Of a stretch of DNA of 64,000 nt, positions 52,961-62,100 are shown piece after piece; positions within the stretch are counted from its first letter, which is position 1, and each line of letters opens with the position of its first letter. Below the pieces are notes generated by a model. That model was not told the DNA's origin. It did no database searches and was given only the letters and a program-made list of their open reading frames with translations. The position numbers were made by a program, and so were the translations under genes. The stretch is from an uncultured bacterium (GTDB lineage Bacteria; Oederibacteriota; PGYV01; Palsa-1178), in NCBI GenBank assembly GCA_937889595.1, contig CALAOR010000078.1, forward strand, positions 124,001 to 188,000, in the 5' to 3' direction.

Positions 52961-54283
52961 TTAAGCTCTGTAATATTTTTTGTAATACATCAGCGGGTTT
53001 ACTTCCGTCTTGCATTCTTCTCCCACACTCATTTTCGCTATACTGCCGCTGCGCCCCGCTTCCTGCAGCCTCGTTATTATTTTATCGCGCAGGTCGTACG
53101 GGTTCATGGGGTTTATGTATACTTTTGTGCCGCCTTCAAATCCGGCCGGCGTGTTTACCCTGAGTTTTATAAGTATATGAAGCGGCATTACGTCTATGGA
53201 GTCTTTGGGGGTATAGTACCACTCTTCATTTGTCGCTATCTGGTTCGTGATGGCATTGTGCACGGCGTGGACTATATCCGAGAACCCGCGGAGTTCCTTT
53301 TCAGACATTTCATAGGGATATATTGCCTCGCTTTTTGAAAATATGCATAAAGTCGGGTACCTGTGGCCTATGTCCGAAAAAGCAATCGCGTGGTCGTTTT
53401 CCGCGATTACCAGGTTGAAATAAGACGCGAGGTTGGCTCCCATTTCATTGTATATGTTCGGGTTTTTCCTGATCAGATTTATCTCGCGCTCTATGGATAC
53501 GCCCCACTCGTCTATGGCAACAAGCTGTTTGTGCAGGTGGTCAAATGAGGCCCCTGCGGGCTTGAGCCAGTTCTGGAATATGGAAACGTACCTCGCGTAT
53601 TTGTTGTTGTTATAAATGTCCTCGAGACCCTTGATGGTGAATTTGAGGTACTGGTAATGCTCTTCGGGCGTCATCTCGCCGGAGTTGCAAAGCTGGCTGT
53701 CAAATTCCGCGTCCTTGATATAATGGCTCCTGGCCACTATAAGCTCGTGCCCGCCCGCGAAAAAAGCGTCCGACATGTCGAGTTTTTCCTGTTCTGGCAC
53801 CTGCGTCGGATCCTTGCCCAGGAGCTGCAACTTCATGTTTATGATGTGCATCACGTGCTCGTATCCCGCCTTGTCGGCAAGGTATTCTTCTTTTCTTTTT
53901 TTGACCTCATCCGGATACTGGTACCCGAAATTTTTCTTCCAGTATTCCATGGTCACTATTTCAAAAAGGTTCGGCACGCGCCTGAATTCAGCCAAGGTCT
54001 GGCTTAAGATGCCGGGTTTTAACCCTTTCAAGGTCATGTATTTTCCGCCTATCTTTACCAGTCGTTCCTTTTCAGGCGGCGTATTCTCGTATTTCCCCTC
54101 GCAGAAATTGCAGTAATCCTCTTTTTTCTTTTTTTCTATTTTTTTGGCTGTGGTAGGCACGTTGTTTGTAAGAGGTTTGCTCGCCCTCCCCGGAACCGTC
54201 CATACTTCGGTTCCTGTAAATGGATTTATCTGCTTTATGGTCCCGTCCTGCATCCTGATAAAAAACTGGTTATAATTTGACAT
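52961..54283 (-). CDS. GalT/HIT-like protein (DUF4921 type)
   Basis: The 440-residue cytoplasmic protein has a zinc-like CxxC (Cys58, Cys61 in YCNFCEGKY) and a histidine-triad-like active site DHLHKQLV (His249, His251, Gln253), as in galactose-1-phosphate uridylyltransferases. It is longer than GalT and has a distinct amino-terminus (QDGTIKQINPFTGTEVWTVPGRA). I associate it with the DUF4921 group, whose substrate is unknown. It may move a nucleotide onto a sugar phosphate. It lies 14 bases upstream of the parvulin gene in the same direction. Confidence 0.75.
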   Translation of the reverse strand: MSNYNQFFIRMQDGTIKQINPFTGTEVWTVPGRASKPLTNNVPTTAKKIEKKKKEDYCNFCEGKYENTPPEKERLVKIGGKYMTLKGLKPGILSQTLAEFRRVPNLFEIVTMEYWKKNFGYQYPDEVKKRKEEYLADKAGYEHVMHIINMKLQLLGKDPTQVPEQEKLDMSDAFFAGGHELIVARSHYIKDAEFDSQLCNSGEMTPEEHYQYLKFTIKGLEDIYNNNKYARYVSIFQNWLKPAGASFDHLHKQLVAIDEWGVSIEREINLIRKNPNIYNEMGANLASYFNLVIAENDHAIAFSDIGHRYPTLCIFSKSEAIYPYEMSEKELRGFSDIVHAVHNAITNQIATNEEWYYTPKDSIDVMPLHILIKLRVNTPAGFEGGTKVYINPMNPYDLRDKIITRLQEAGRSGSIAKMSVGEECKTEVNPLMYYKKYYRA

Positions 54284-54749
54284 AAATCCACCTCTTTCCT
54301 TATTATATGTTAAGCTGGATTAATGAATAGTATAAATTATATATGATTTTACGGTTTGTGTAAATAGGTGAAATTGCGCCCTGCAGTACCTTCCGCCCTT
54401 TTATAATACCTTCCAAACTTAGTTAATACGCCGAAGCAGTCTTATCGCGAAGGAGTAGTTAACACGCCGGAGAGTGCTTGCGGAGGCGTGCTAATCTACT
54501 CTCAACTGACTTGTGCGCCAAAGCTTTAGCGACGGCGCATCAACTTTCTCGCGCCCTTCGCTCCACTTATAATATTGCAATGGCCGCGGTCACGGGCAAA
54601 GTGAGTGACGTTAGGAATTGATTAAAGATAAGAAAAACCATTTACACAAATCCGTAAAACGGAGAACGGCGCGATTTATTATCATTAAGAGCAATATAAA
54701 CCCTTCTACTCTCAACTTTCTACTATCTGAGAGCCTTTGACTTTCCTTC
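54284..54749. repeat. Gene-free region with a dispersed repeat
   Basis: 54405-54600 is related to 31013-31130. The shared core is GCCCTTCGCTCCAC followed by TATAATATTGCAA at 54553-54580. A further CTACTCTCAACTTTCTACT-like stretch at about 54706-54726 repeats a motif at 54500 and 31040. There is no ribosome site or coding frame of note. Confidence 0.5.
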
Positions 54750-55982
54750 TCACCCTCCGTACCTGTAATGCCTTATTATCTTCCACGTATTTAAAACATC
54801 CTCCTCGGCAGTATAATCCTGGTAAGAGTGGATGACGTAAGGCGTGCCTGAGTTGTTTTTCCTGTCCGATATTATGCCCGCATGGTACGTGCCTTTATAG
54901 TTCCATATCACCACGTCCCCCGGGGCCCATTCATGCAGGCTAAAGAAATCCGTTTTTACTGTAAGCTCGTCGGCGAACCTGTCGAAAAATATCATTATAT
55001 CGTTATATTGCCCCTCGATAAAATCCGGCTCGGTCTTCATCTTATCCCACATTATCCTGCCCGGATAAACCGTGAGGTTCCTGCGCATGTCCTCCATGAT
55101 AAACGCCTTTAGGTCAATGCCCGCGTAAAGGAACGCTTCAAATACCGCGTTAGTGCCGTAGAAACCGGCGTCCTTGGCTGTGGCTGCCGGTTCCGGATAG
55201 CTTGTCAGGAAAGCTGTACCGGCCCTGACCTCATTTTTTGCGCCTGTGAATATCAGCGCCGCTATTTGCGCGAGGCTTTCAGGCCCGGGAATTACCCTGT
55301 GCCTGTACGCGGCATACAGGAACTTGGCGGATTTTTCCGGCATGGGGTATCCGTTTTCATGGTATTTTAAGTACATCAGGTGCATGTGGGTCGGTGACCT
55401 TTTTTTGTAGGCGTTAAGGCCGGTCCTGCCCACGATTCCCAGCAGATCCCCGGGCTTTACCACCTGCCCCACATCCACGGCAGTACGCGACATGTGCGCG
55501 TAATAAAAAATACCTTTTGTGAAAGGGTCATAAACAAATACATAATTGCCGCCCCTTAACTGGCTTCCCGGCGTCCAGCCGGTATTTATGCCGGTCACGA
55601 CTCCCGGGCTTAAGGAGAGTATATTGACCGGCTTGCCCGTCCTGTCGTCCAAACAGTCCTGGTTTTTGTCCCTTATGAATATGTCCACAGCGGGATGGTC
55701 CTTATGCTGGTTGCCGTCAAAGAAATCATAACCTTTTACTATATAACCTTTGATATCCGCGTCGTATATGGCGTAGCCTTCAAGGGGGAAAACAGGGGTG
55801 TAAGCGGTTATTGTGCCTCCGTTATCTGTGAAATATTGGTCCAGCAGGGGCCGAAGATAACTTAATTTTGCCTGTGCTTTTTCCTTCGGTATACGGCAAT
55901 CCCTGACCGCAAGTTCCATGGCAAACCATTCCTGAGGAGGCGTTTGAGCAATGGCAATTGAACAGCATAAAATAAAAACCAT
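54750..55982 (-). CDS. M23 endopeptidase fused to a DUF1287 domain
   Basis: The protein is at least 410 residues and exported. The M23 metallopeptidase domain (about 75-205) has His96-x3-Asp100 (HPAVD) and His199-Met-His201 with a preceding YYAHMS, so its zinc site looks complete. The end (270-410) matches DUF1287, an NlpC/P60-like family: MEDMRRNLTVYPG, PGDVVIWNYKGTYHAGIISD and IIRHYRY. The DUF1287 Cys motif CTD reads TNA (277-279), so that half probably lost catalysis. The first ATG (55982) gives a signal peptide with no basic residues. The GGGAGG ribosome site at 56021-56016 sits 33 bases further upstream, beside ATA (56012) and ATC (56009) codons, so the true start may be non-standard. 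Confidence 0.8.
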   Translation of the reverse strand: MVFILCCSIAIAQTPPQEWFAMELAVRDCRIPKEKAQAKLSYLRPLLDQYFTDNGGTITAYTPVFPLEGYAIYDADIKGYIVKGYDFFDGNQHKDHPAVDIFIRDKNQDCLDDRTGKPVNILSLSPGVVTGINTGWTPGSQLRGGNYVFVYDPFTKGIFYYAHMSRTAVDVGQVVKPGDLLGIVGRTGLNAYKKRSPTHMHLMYLKYHENGYPMPEKSAKFLYAAYRHRVIPGPESLAQIAALIFTGAKNEVRAGTAFLTSYPEPAATAKDAGFYGTNAVFEAFLYAGIDLKAFIMEDMRRNLTVYPGRIMWDKMKTEPDFIEGQYNDIMIFFDRFADELTVKTDFFSLHEWAPGDVVIWNYKGTYHAGIISDRKNNSGTPYVIHSYQDYTAEEDVLNTWKIIRHYRYGG

Positions 55983-56143
55983 CAGTAATAAAACAGCGAA
56001 GTTCCTGATTATATTCCTCCCGCGACCAAAAATTTTAAACTTTTAAAACCATCCGTGGATATTTTATCACGGCTTTAAAAAAAATAACAGCGGATGTTCC
56101 ATGAATCTGACGGTGCTATTTTCGTTCTCATCCCAAATAGTCA

Positions 56144-56175
56144 TCCCGTATCAGGTCAAGGCCTGTCCACATTTT
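56144..56175 (+). repeat. TATCAGGTCAAGGCCTG-family palindromic repeat
   Basis: This copy lies in the gene-free stretch 56022-56479. Related copies are at 32351-32372, 56412-56493, 58599-58629 and 59071-59105. Confidence 0.6.
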
Positions 56176-56231
56176 TCCTGCCTTTGCGTTAAACCTGCTC
56201 CGGCGGGCTGACACTTGTGGGTTTTGGATCT

Positions 56232-56372
56232 TGTAATCGCACCCTTTCAGGGTGCGCCTATCCCCCCATTGCCTGCGGGTGAACCTCACGAACCCGCCTC
56301 GCGCGCGAAAATATTCTTGTCTTGCTTGTATCCTCAGCCTCATTTAGGCGCGCCCTAAAAGGGCGCGACTAC
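56232..56372. repeat. Pair of oppositely oriented REP-like hairpins
   Basis: CGCACCCT/AGGGTGCG (56238-56256) and CGCGCCCT/AGGGCGCG (about 56347-56366) share flanks of the form TGTA-TCGC ... GCGCCTA in opposite orientation, about 100 bases apart. The open frame between and across them (56128-56343, minus) is Arg-rich with no family likeness and is treated as spurious. Confidence 0.6.
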
Positions 56373-56411
56373 ACGATCCATACAGAGTGCGTCCACACCA
56401 AAAAAATTCCG

Positions 56412-56493
56412 GGGTCAGGACTTGAACTGATACCTGACAAATCCCCCATTCTCAAACTCGTTTTTTATCAGGTATCAGTTCAAGTCCTGACCC
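56412..56493. repeat. Perfect 26-bp inverted repeat inside a broken gene
   Basis: The arms 56412-56437 and 56468-56493 are exact reverse complements (left arm begins GGGTCAGGACTTGAACTGAT) with a 30-base loop. The right arm supplies the stop codon of the truncated frame at 56480. Confidence 0.8.
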
Positions 56494-56587
56494 ATTTTTT
56501 TAGATCCTCGCACTCAACGGCATGGGCCGGGGTTGTTGTCAACAGACAGAAAACAAGTATAAATATGAACAATAATGTTTTTTTCAT
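56480..56587 (-). pseudogene. Truncated secreted-protein gene, cut by a palindromic repeat
   Basis: A strong GAGGAGG ribosome site (56594-56600) overlaps the stop of the preceding gene and leads into an ATG at 56587. The 35-codon frame starts MKKTLLFIFILVFCLL and has a clear signal peptide cleaved after PAHA. It then reads VECEDLKKW before running into the palindromic repeat, whose arm provides a TGA. A complete signal peptide and coupling signal with no mature protein suggest a gene interrupted by the element. No continuation was found beyond the repeat. Confidence 0.6.
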
Positions 56588-56598
56588 TTACAGCCTCC

Positions 56599-57438
56599 TC
56601 ATATACCGGCGGGTCTCAGCAGCACATCCCTTGCTCCGTCTCCAAGCTCCGCTTTCAAAAACTCCATCCCCAGCTGGGTCACATTGGTCTTTACTTTGAC
56701 CGAAGGGATATCCTTGATTATCCTCGATATTTTCATATAGGATTCCGCGACCTCATGGTCGCCCGTGTTTTCAATAAACTTCCAACTCACGACCAATTCG
56801 CGCCCGTCTGCCATATGAATTTTGTACCTCATATGGTACCCGTATTGTTTTTCCGAATCGCCCCAGGCTTCCATAACAACACCCCTCACCGACGTCCACG
56901 GGTAATTGACGGTCTTATCCGGCCATTGGAAAAGGTGGACCCCCGCAGGGTCGATATAATAGAACCTAAGCAGCCCGAATAAAATCACGGGTATCAGCGG
57001 CAGCGTGATTTTTGGGATAAGCTTAAGCAGGCCCATAGTGGCCCCTTTAAAACCAATTTCCGGCTCATTTTCAGCGTCCTTTTCAAACGCCTTCCTGGCC
57101 CAGGGTATCAGCATCTCAACAAGGTTCACAAGTACAAGTATGATCGGCAAAGCCGCCAGCATACCCCCAAAAACATAAAATAACGGCCAGATAAACTGGC
57201 TTAACTCGCCCTCGGGGAAAATAAATGTAAAAGCGTCTTTGGGGATAAACAGCCAGACAAGCTTGAATCCCATGGGAAGCACCTTAAAAACAAAAAACCA
57301 CCCGAAGACCAGTAAAAAAACAAGGTTCAGGATATTCCAGGGGCTTTTGCGCGCCGTCAGCCTTCTGTTCCTGTCTTTAAGGTATTTATCGAGTTTTTCG
57401 TACGCGTCCTGCCAATATCCGCGTGATTGTTCCTTCAT
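56599..57438 (-). CDS. Uncharacterised three-helix membrane protein
   Basis: The 279-residue protein has a basic start (KLDKYLKDRNRRLTARK) and three or four membrane segments: NLVFLLVFGWFFVFKVLP, LFYVFGGMLAALPIILVLVNLVEML and ITLPLIPVILFGLLRFYYI. A soluble carboxy-terminal domain of about 110 residues begins FQWPDKTVNYPW and contains two beta-strand-like stretches (YHMRYKIHMADGRELVVSWKFI). I recognise no family. Its stop overlaps the ribosome site of the truncated gene that follows. Confidence 0.7.
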   Translation of the reverse strand: MKEQSRGYWQDAYEKLDKYLKDRNRRLTARKSPWNILNLVFLLVFGWFFVFKVLPMGFKLVWLFIPKDAFTFIFPEGELSQFIWPLFYVFGGMLAALPIILVLVNLVEMLIPWARKAFEKDAENEPEIGFKGATMGLLKLIPKITLPLIPVILFGLLRFYYIDPAGVHLFQWPDKTVNYPWTSVRGVVMEAWGDSEKQYGYHMRYKIHMADGRELVVSWKFIENTGDHEVAESYMKISRIIKDIPSVKVKTNVTQLGMEFLKAELGDGARDVLLRPAGI

Positions 57439-57517
57439 TCATTCTCCCGTTCCTGCTGAATTCATCCAATTTGCTTCTCGAGTATCATTTCGGGGTCTGA
57501 CCCGATTTTTATTTACC

Positions 57518-58582
57518 TCAAAAATCACAAACCACCGTCATGTAAAACTGGAACGGATCATGCGTGTACTTGGTATCCTTAAGGTCATCCGCCGCCGCAA
57601 AGTCCGCCCTTAACCATTTCCATATGAACCCAAGTCCGGCTGAAACTGTTGTCCAGGTCTCATAGGCCCCGGTCGTATTGTCATATTCCCGTTGCCTGAT
57701 AAAACCCGTCCGGCAGGCAAACCAGTCGTTAAAAAAATGTTCAAAACCCGCGTGCAAAGACGTCCCGGGATCAGGCGGAGCAGGCAAGCCTTTGGGCAAA
57801 CCCGCAACCGTTATGGCCCCCTCATTCCAAAGGTCCAGAGCGAACAAATCCGCCTTATCAGGCCTGTATGAAAAGCCGATGTTCAGCCCGGAGGGTTTCT
57901 CGTATTTAAATATAACATAATCTCCGGATGTATAGATGCTCCCTGACTTAAACATCTGCCAGTCATACCGCCGCAATGAAGCCCCGAATAAAATAACGCT
58001 GTTCAGCCTGTATATAACCCCGATATCGGCAAAGTCAACCTCAACGCTTTTCCAGTAATCCCCGATAAAAGAGTCATGATACCGGCTGATGTGCAGATTT
58101 ATCCCGGCAGAAAGCCTGCCGAGATCATAAGCATATCCGAATACAGGACTAAGGGGATTAGACAAAAGGCGAAAGTCTGGACCATTATAATAGCCTAAAA
58201 TAAAGGGCCAAATATTTTTTCTTCCGTCCACCACGGTATATCCAAGGTCAAACCCCGAATTAAACCCGAAAAATGAAATCTTTTCCGCAGCAATAGCCCC
58301 TGTGGTTTTTCCCCCGGCTGCCGGCGGCAAATAAGCATACGCAAATTTCCTGGTGTAAAGCCCGAAAGGCAAAGATCCCGAAGAAGTCAGCGCCGCGGGG
58401 TTATAATCAAAACAGTATTCAACGGAATCAACAGAAGTAAAAGCTCCGGCCATCCCCATGGTATGCGCGGAGTTGAAGGTAAAAGGGAAAAAATATGGGT
58501 AAGCCATAGAATATAACGCAATGAGTACGGAAATATATATGATCAATTTGGCATGCTTTTTACCCACTTGTTTTCCTTTCAT
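57518..58582 (-). CDS. PorV/UPF0164-like outer-membrane barrel protein
   Basis: The 354-residue protein has an amino-terminal signal-like helix (LIIYISVLIALYSMAYPYF). The opening AHTMGMAGAFTSVDSVEYCFDYNPAAL is the pattern of PorV, UPF0164 and related FadL-like barrels. Later strands include LGRLSAGINLHISRYHD and LNIGFSYRPDKADLFALDLW. The end FQFYMTVVCDF fits a barrel closing in Phe. PorV is the shuttle of the type IX secretion system, but the wider family includes unrelated barrels. It lies two genes from a subtilisin with a sorting-like domain. Confidence 0.72.
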   Translation of the reverse strand: MKGKQVGKKHAKLIIYISVLIALYSMAYPYFFPFTFNSAHTMGMAGAFTSVDSVEYCFDYNPAALTSSGSLPFGLYTRKFAYAYLPPAAGGKTTGAIAAEKISFFGFNSGFDLGYTVVDGRKNIWPFILGYYNGPDFRLLSNPLSPVFGYAYDLGRLSAGINLHISRYHDSFIGDYWKSVEVDFADIGVIYRLNSVILFGASLRRYDWQMFKSGSIYTSGDYVIFKYEKPSGLNIGFSYRPDKADLFALDLWNEGAITVAGLPKGLPAPPDPGTSLHAGFEHFFNDWFACRTGFIRQREYDNTTGAYETWTTVSAGLGFIWKWLRADFAAADDLKDTKYTHDPFQFYMTVVCDF

Positions 58583-58598
58583 TAAGTTAGTTGCTATC

Positions 58599-58629
58599 GG
58601 GTATCAGGTCAAAGCCTGTCCCTATCTTT
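58599..58629 (+). repeat. GTATCAGGTC-family palindromic repeat copy
   Basis: GGTATCAGGTCAAAGCCTG, then TCCCTATC, between the thioesterase stop and the PorV-like start. A related but shorter hairpin (CGGGGTCTGACCCG) lies at about 57490-57505, upstream of the 279-residue membrane protein gene. Confidence 0.6.
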
Positions 58630-59047
58630 ATCCTGCCGGCTGGACCACCTGGCCGATTCCGTTAATATGCTCCAGCATCCCGCCTTCAATCTTCCCTAAT
58701 CTCCTTCTCTTGGTGTCGAAACATACCATCAAAACATCCGCCTTTAAAACAATCTCTTCCTGTCTTTTGATGGTATATTCGAGTAGAAAAGAGACCTTCT
58801 TTAAATCCTTTGAACTCATCTCTATTTCCAGTTTATCGGCAAAAAATATGGGTTTCCTATAATCAATGCTGACTTTGGATGGGAAAAAGGTAATGCCCGT
58901 TTCCTCCACATACTTCATAAAATTGCCATACTTTTCCCCGAACCAGTTCACCCTGCACCATTCCATCCATTCCAGTGGCTTGGAGTAATAGACCTGGCCT
59001 GTTACATCAGTGTCGCTCAAGTGAACTTTAATAGTCATTTTGTACAT
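58628..59047 (-). CDS. YbgC/FadM-type acyl-CoA thioesterase
   Basis: The 139-residue hotdog-fold enzyme has VHLSDTDVTGQVYYSKPLEWMEW, with the catalytic Asp14 and the helix that follows. It probably hydrolyses an acyl-CoA. The ATG at 59047 has AAGGAGC about six bases upstream. The longer in-frame extension to 59101 would run through a palindromic repeat (59071-59105), so it was rejected. Confidence 0.9.
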   Translation of the reverse strand: MYKMTIKVHLSDTDVTGQVYYSKPLEWMEWCRVNWFGEKYGNFMKYVEETGITFFPSKVSIDYRKPIFFADKLEIEMSSKDLKKVSFLLEYTIKRQEEIVLKADVLMVCFDTKRRRLGKIEGGMLEHINGIGQVVQPAG

Positions 59048-59070
59048 TGATTGCTCCTTGCGGGTGTCTT

Positions 59071-59105
59071 TATCAGGCATCAGGTAAAGGCCTGACCCCA
59101 TCTCT
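59071..59105 (+). repeat. TATCAGG-family palindromic repeat copy
   Basis: TATCAGGCATCAGGTAAAGG, then CCTGACCCC, between the subtilisin stop and the thioesterase start. Confidence 0.65.
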
Positions 59106-59117
59106 TCATCTCTTTAT

Positions 59118-62100
59118 TTATTTAACTACGGCGACCTTTCCCCATTTTTCCTTCTTTTCACTAATATAATCCGCCACCAGCCGGTATATGAACACGCCGC
59201 TTGAGGATCTTTTTCCACCGCTGTTTTTCATGTCCCAGAACACAGTATTCCATCCCGGAGCGGCTTTCTGCTTCAACACACGCACTTTTTCCCCGCTCAC
59301 AGTATAGATCACAACCTCAACCTCGGGGTCGCCGCAGACATTATAAACTATGCCCGCGTATGCATATGCCGGGTTTGGGAAAGCGCCCTTAAGCTCAAGG
59401 CAATAATACGGTATGGCTGTCGGAGTGGGTGTAAAAGTGGCGGATGGCACGGCTGACGGGGTCATTGTCAGAGTATACGTGGGTGTAACAGTCTTACTTT
59501 GTGTGCAAGTCGGGGTTTTGGTTTGCGTCACGCTCGGGGTCGCGCTGGGTGTCCTACTGGGGGTGCTGGTTTGTGTTTTTGACACGGTCGCTGTATACGA
59601 CTGTGTAGCTGTATGTGACAGCGTGGCGGTGCATGACGGCGTGAAAGTATATGATGGGGTATTTGTAAATGTATTTCCCTGGGTAAGCGTTATTGTCGGG
59701 GTATAGGTGAAGGTCGCCGCGCATGGCCCAAATTTTTCGACACGTCCATTGTGGGTGTCGGTTATATATATATTGTCCCCGCTGTCTATGGCGATACCCA
59801 CCGGGAATTTAAACTGCCCCGCTCCGTTACCCAGTCCTCCCCATTGCGTCAAATAAACGCCTGCCGCCGTAAATTCCTGGATCCTGTTGTTATTGCTGTC
59901 GGTCACGTAAACATTGCCGGCGCTGTCAACCGCGATACCCTGTGGATGGTTAAACTGGCCGTCACCGGTTCCCAGAGCGCCCCACTTCGCAATAAATCCC
60001 CCGGCCGGAGAAAAAACTTCGATCCTGTTATTCATAGTGTCGGCTATATAAATATTTCCGCCCGCGCCGATGGCTATGCCGTAAGGTGTGTTAAACTGCC
60101 CGTCACCGATGCCGGCGCTCCCTATCGTGGAGTCATACACCCCGGCAGACGTGAATTTCTGGACCCTGTTATTGCTGCTGTCAACAATGTATATGTATCC
60201 CGCGCTGTCTATGGCAATTCCCGCCGGAAAGTAAAGTTGTCCATTGCCGCTGCCATAAATTCCCCACTGGGATATGTAAGTCCCGGACGCGTCGAATTTT
60301 TCAACCCTCGCGTTCGAGCTATCCACAACATAAAAGTTCCCGCCGCTGTCCCGGGCGATCCCGATGGGCCCGTTGAATTGGCCGTTGCCCATACCGCCCG
60401 TGCCCCATTGCGAAATGTAGCCTCCTGAAGGGGTGAATTTTTCCACCCTGGAATTGGAGGTGTCAACGACATAAACATCTCCGGAAGCGTCGAAAGCCAG
60501 CCCGTTAGGATTGAAAAATCCTCCATTACCGGACCCGATGGAGCCCCATTGGGACAGGTAACACGGCGGCGTGGCAACCTGCGTCATGGAATTTGTGGCT
60601 GTGTTTGACGGGGTGCATGTAATGGAAGGCGTTGCCGTCCCGGTGCTTACCCTGGTCCTTGTGGGCGTTATCGTCACCGTCCCCGTAAAGGGCGTATTTG
60701 TCGCCGTAATCGTGAACAAAACCGCCAGTCCCGGAGTAAGCGTCTGCGTAGGCGAAAACATGCGCGACGGGCAGTCGTCAATAATACGCCAAATTACCCC
60801 GTACCTGTTTGTTGCGTTTTTTGATTCACCGGCAACAACTATCCTTCCTGAATAATCCAACGCCAGTCTGTATCCGGCATCCTCCGGCCCTCCGGCTTCA
60901 CTAAACCTGTAAAAATATCCCGTGTCATTGAAGGAATTATCCAGGCTGCCGTCGTGTTTTACCCTCGCGACCAGCATCCCGTTCGGGGACGTCCTGTTTG
61001 CCGCGCCCGTCATCACATAATTACCCGACGCGTCCTCAACAATATCGCTGAATCTTTCATAAGGCCCCACAAAACAAAATAAGTTCCATCCTTTGGCGTT
61101 GAAAGAAGTGTCGAGTGTTCCGTTATTTTTAAACCGCCATATCATTGCTCCGGCGCAGTCGGATAAATTAACGCTTTGACCGGCAACAACTATGTTTCCC
61201 GAAGAATCCTGAATAATAGCCAGGCCAAAGTCTATGGTGTGATAATATGAATCCCGGTTGAAAGAGACATACCCTGTCCCGTTAAAAGCGGTATCAAGCG
61301 TACCGTTGGGATTGTATCGCCATACCACCAGATCCTCATCAGACGACCCCGAAAAAATGTCGTACGAATGACCGGTTATGATGATCTTTCCGGCACTATC
61401 AATAGCAAGGTCAAAACCGCGGTCGCTTGATGTTGCCCCTCTTCCGGCCGAATTATAAATAAACGCGCTGCCAGTGCCGTTAAAAGTCAAATCAGGCTGG
61501 CCGTTGCTGTTAAAACGCCATACGATCATATCAGCCAGATAAGAAGGGGTGCTTGTCCTGTAGCCGTATCCGCACACTACCAGCTTCCCTGAGCCGTCAA
61601 TTTTAACCGACATCGCCACATCCGCCCCGCTAAAACCAGCGGTCCCGTCCTTTGTGACAATTCCGCTCCCGTTAAAAGTTGTATCCGGGCTTCCATCCGG
61701 ATTATAGCGCCATAAAGTCATGCCGCCGCCGGAATAACCGGCGACCACAATACGCCCCTGGCCATCCAGTACCACCGACTCGCCTCCCGAATACGACGGA
61801 TAGATCACATAACCTGTTCCGTTAAATCCGGTATCTAACTGGCCGTCCTGCTGGTACCGCAGGATGACCATATATCTGGTATTTAGGCTTGTATCGTTTA
61901 CTGTCGCGCCGACGCCGATGATCCTTCCCTGGTTGTCTATCGCCGTATCAGCCAGCGTTGTCTCGGCAGGCGGGCATGCCCCGTAACTCCACATTGCCAC
62001 TCCGGAACCGTTAAATGAAGGATCAAGCCTGACACACTGATAGTTTCCGACAGGCGCGGCAGTAGAGGTCATGCTTGCCGTGGGAGAAGCCGCGGCTGTC

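Noticed and set aside
56128-56343. Arg-rich minus-strand 71-codon frame
   Set aside because: It is composed of REP-like hairpins and their flanks. Not likely to be expressed.
59048-59101. Longer start for the thioesterase
   Set aside because: The extension is a repeat copy, and the ATG at 59047 has a good ribosome site.
59413-59706. Plus-strand Val/Gly-rich frame
   Set aside because: It is antisense to the subtilisin's Thr-rich linker.
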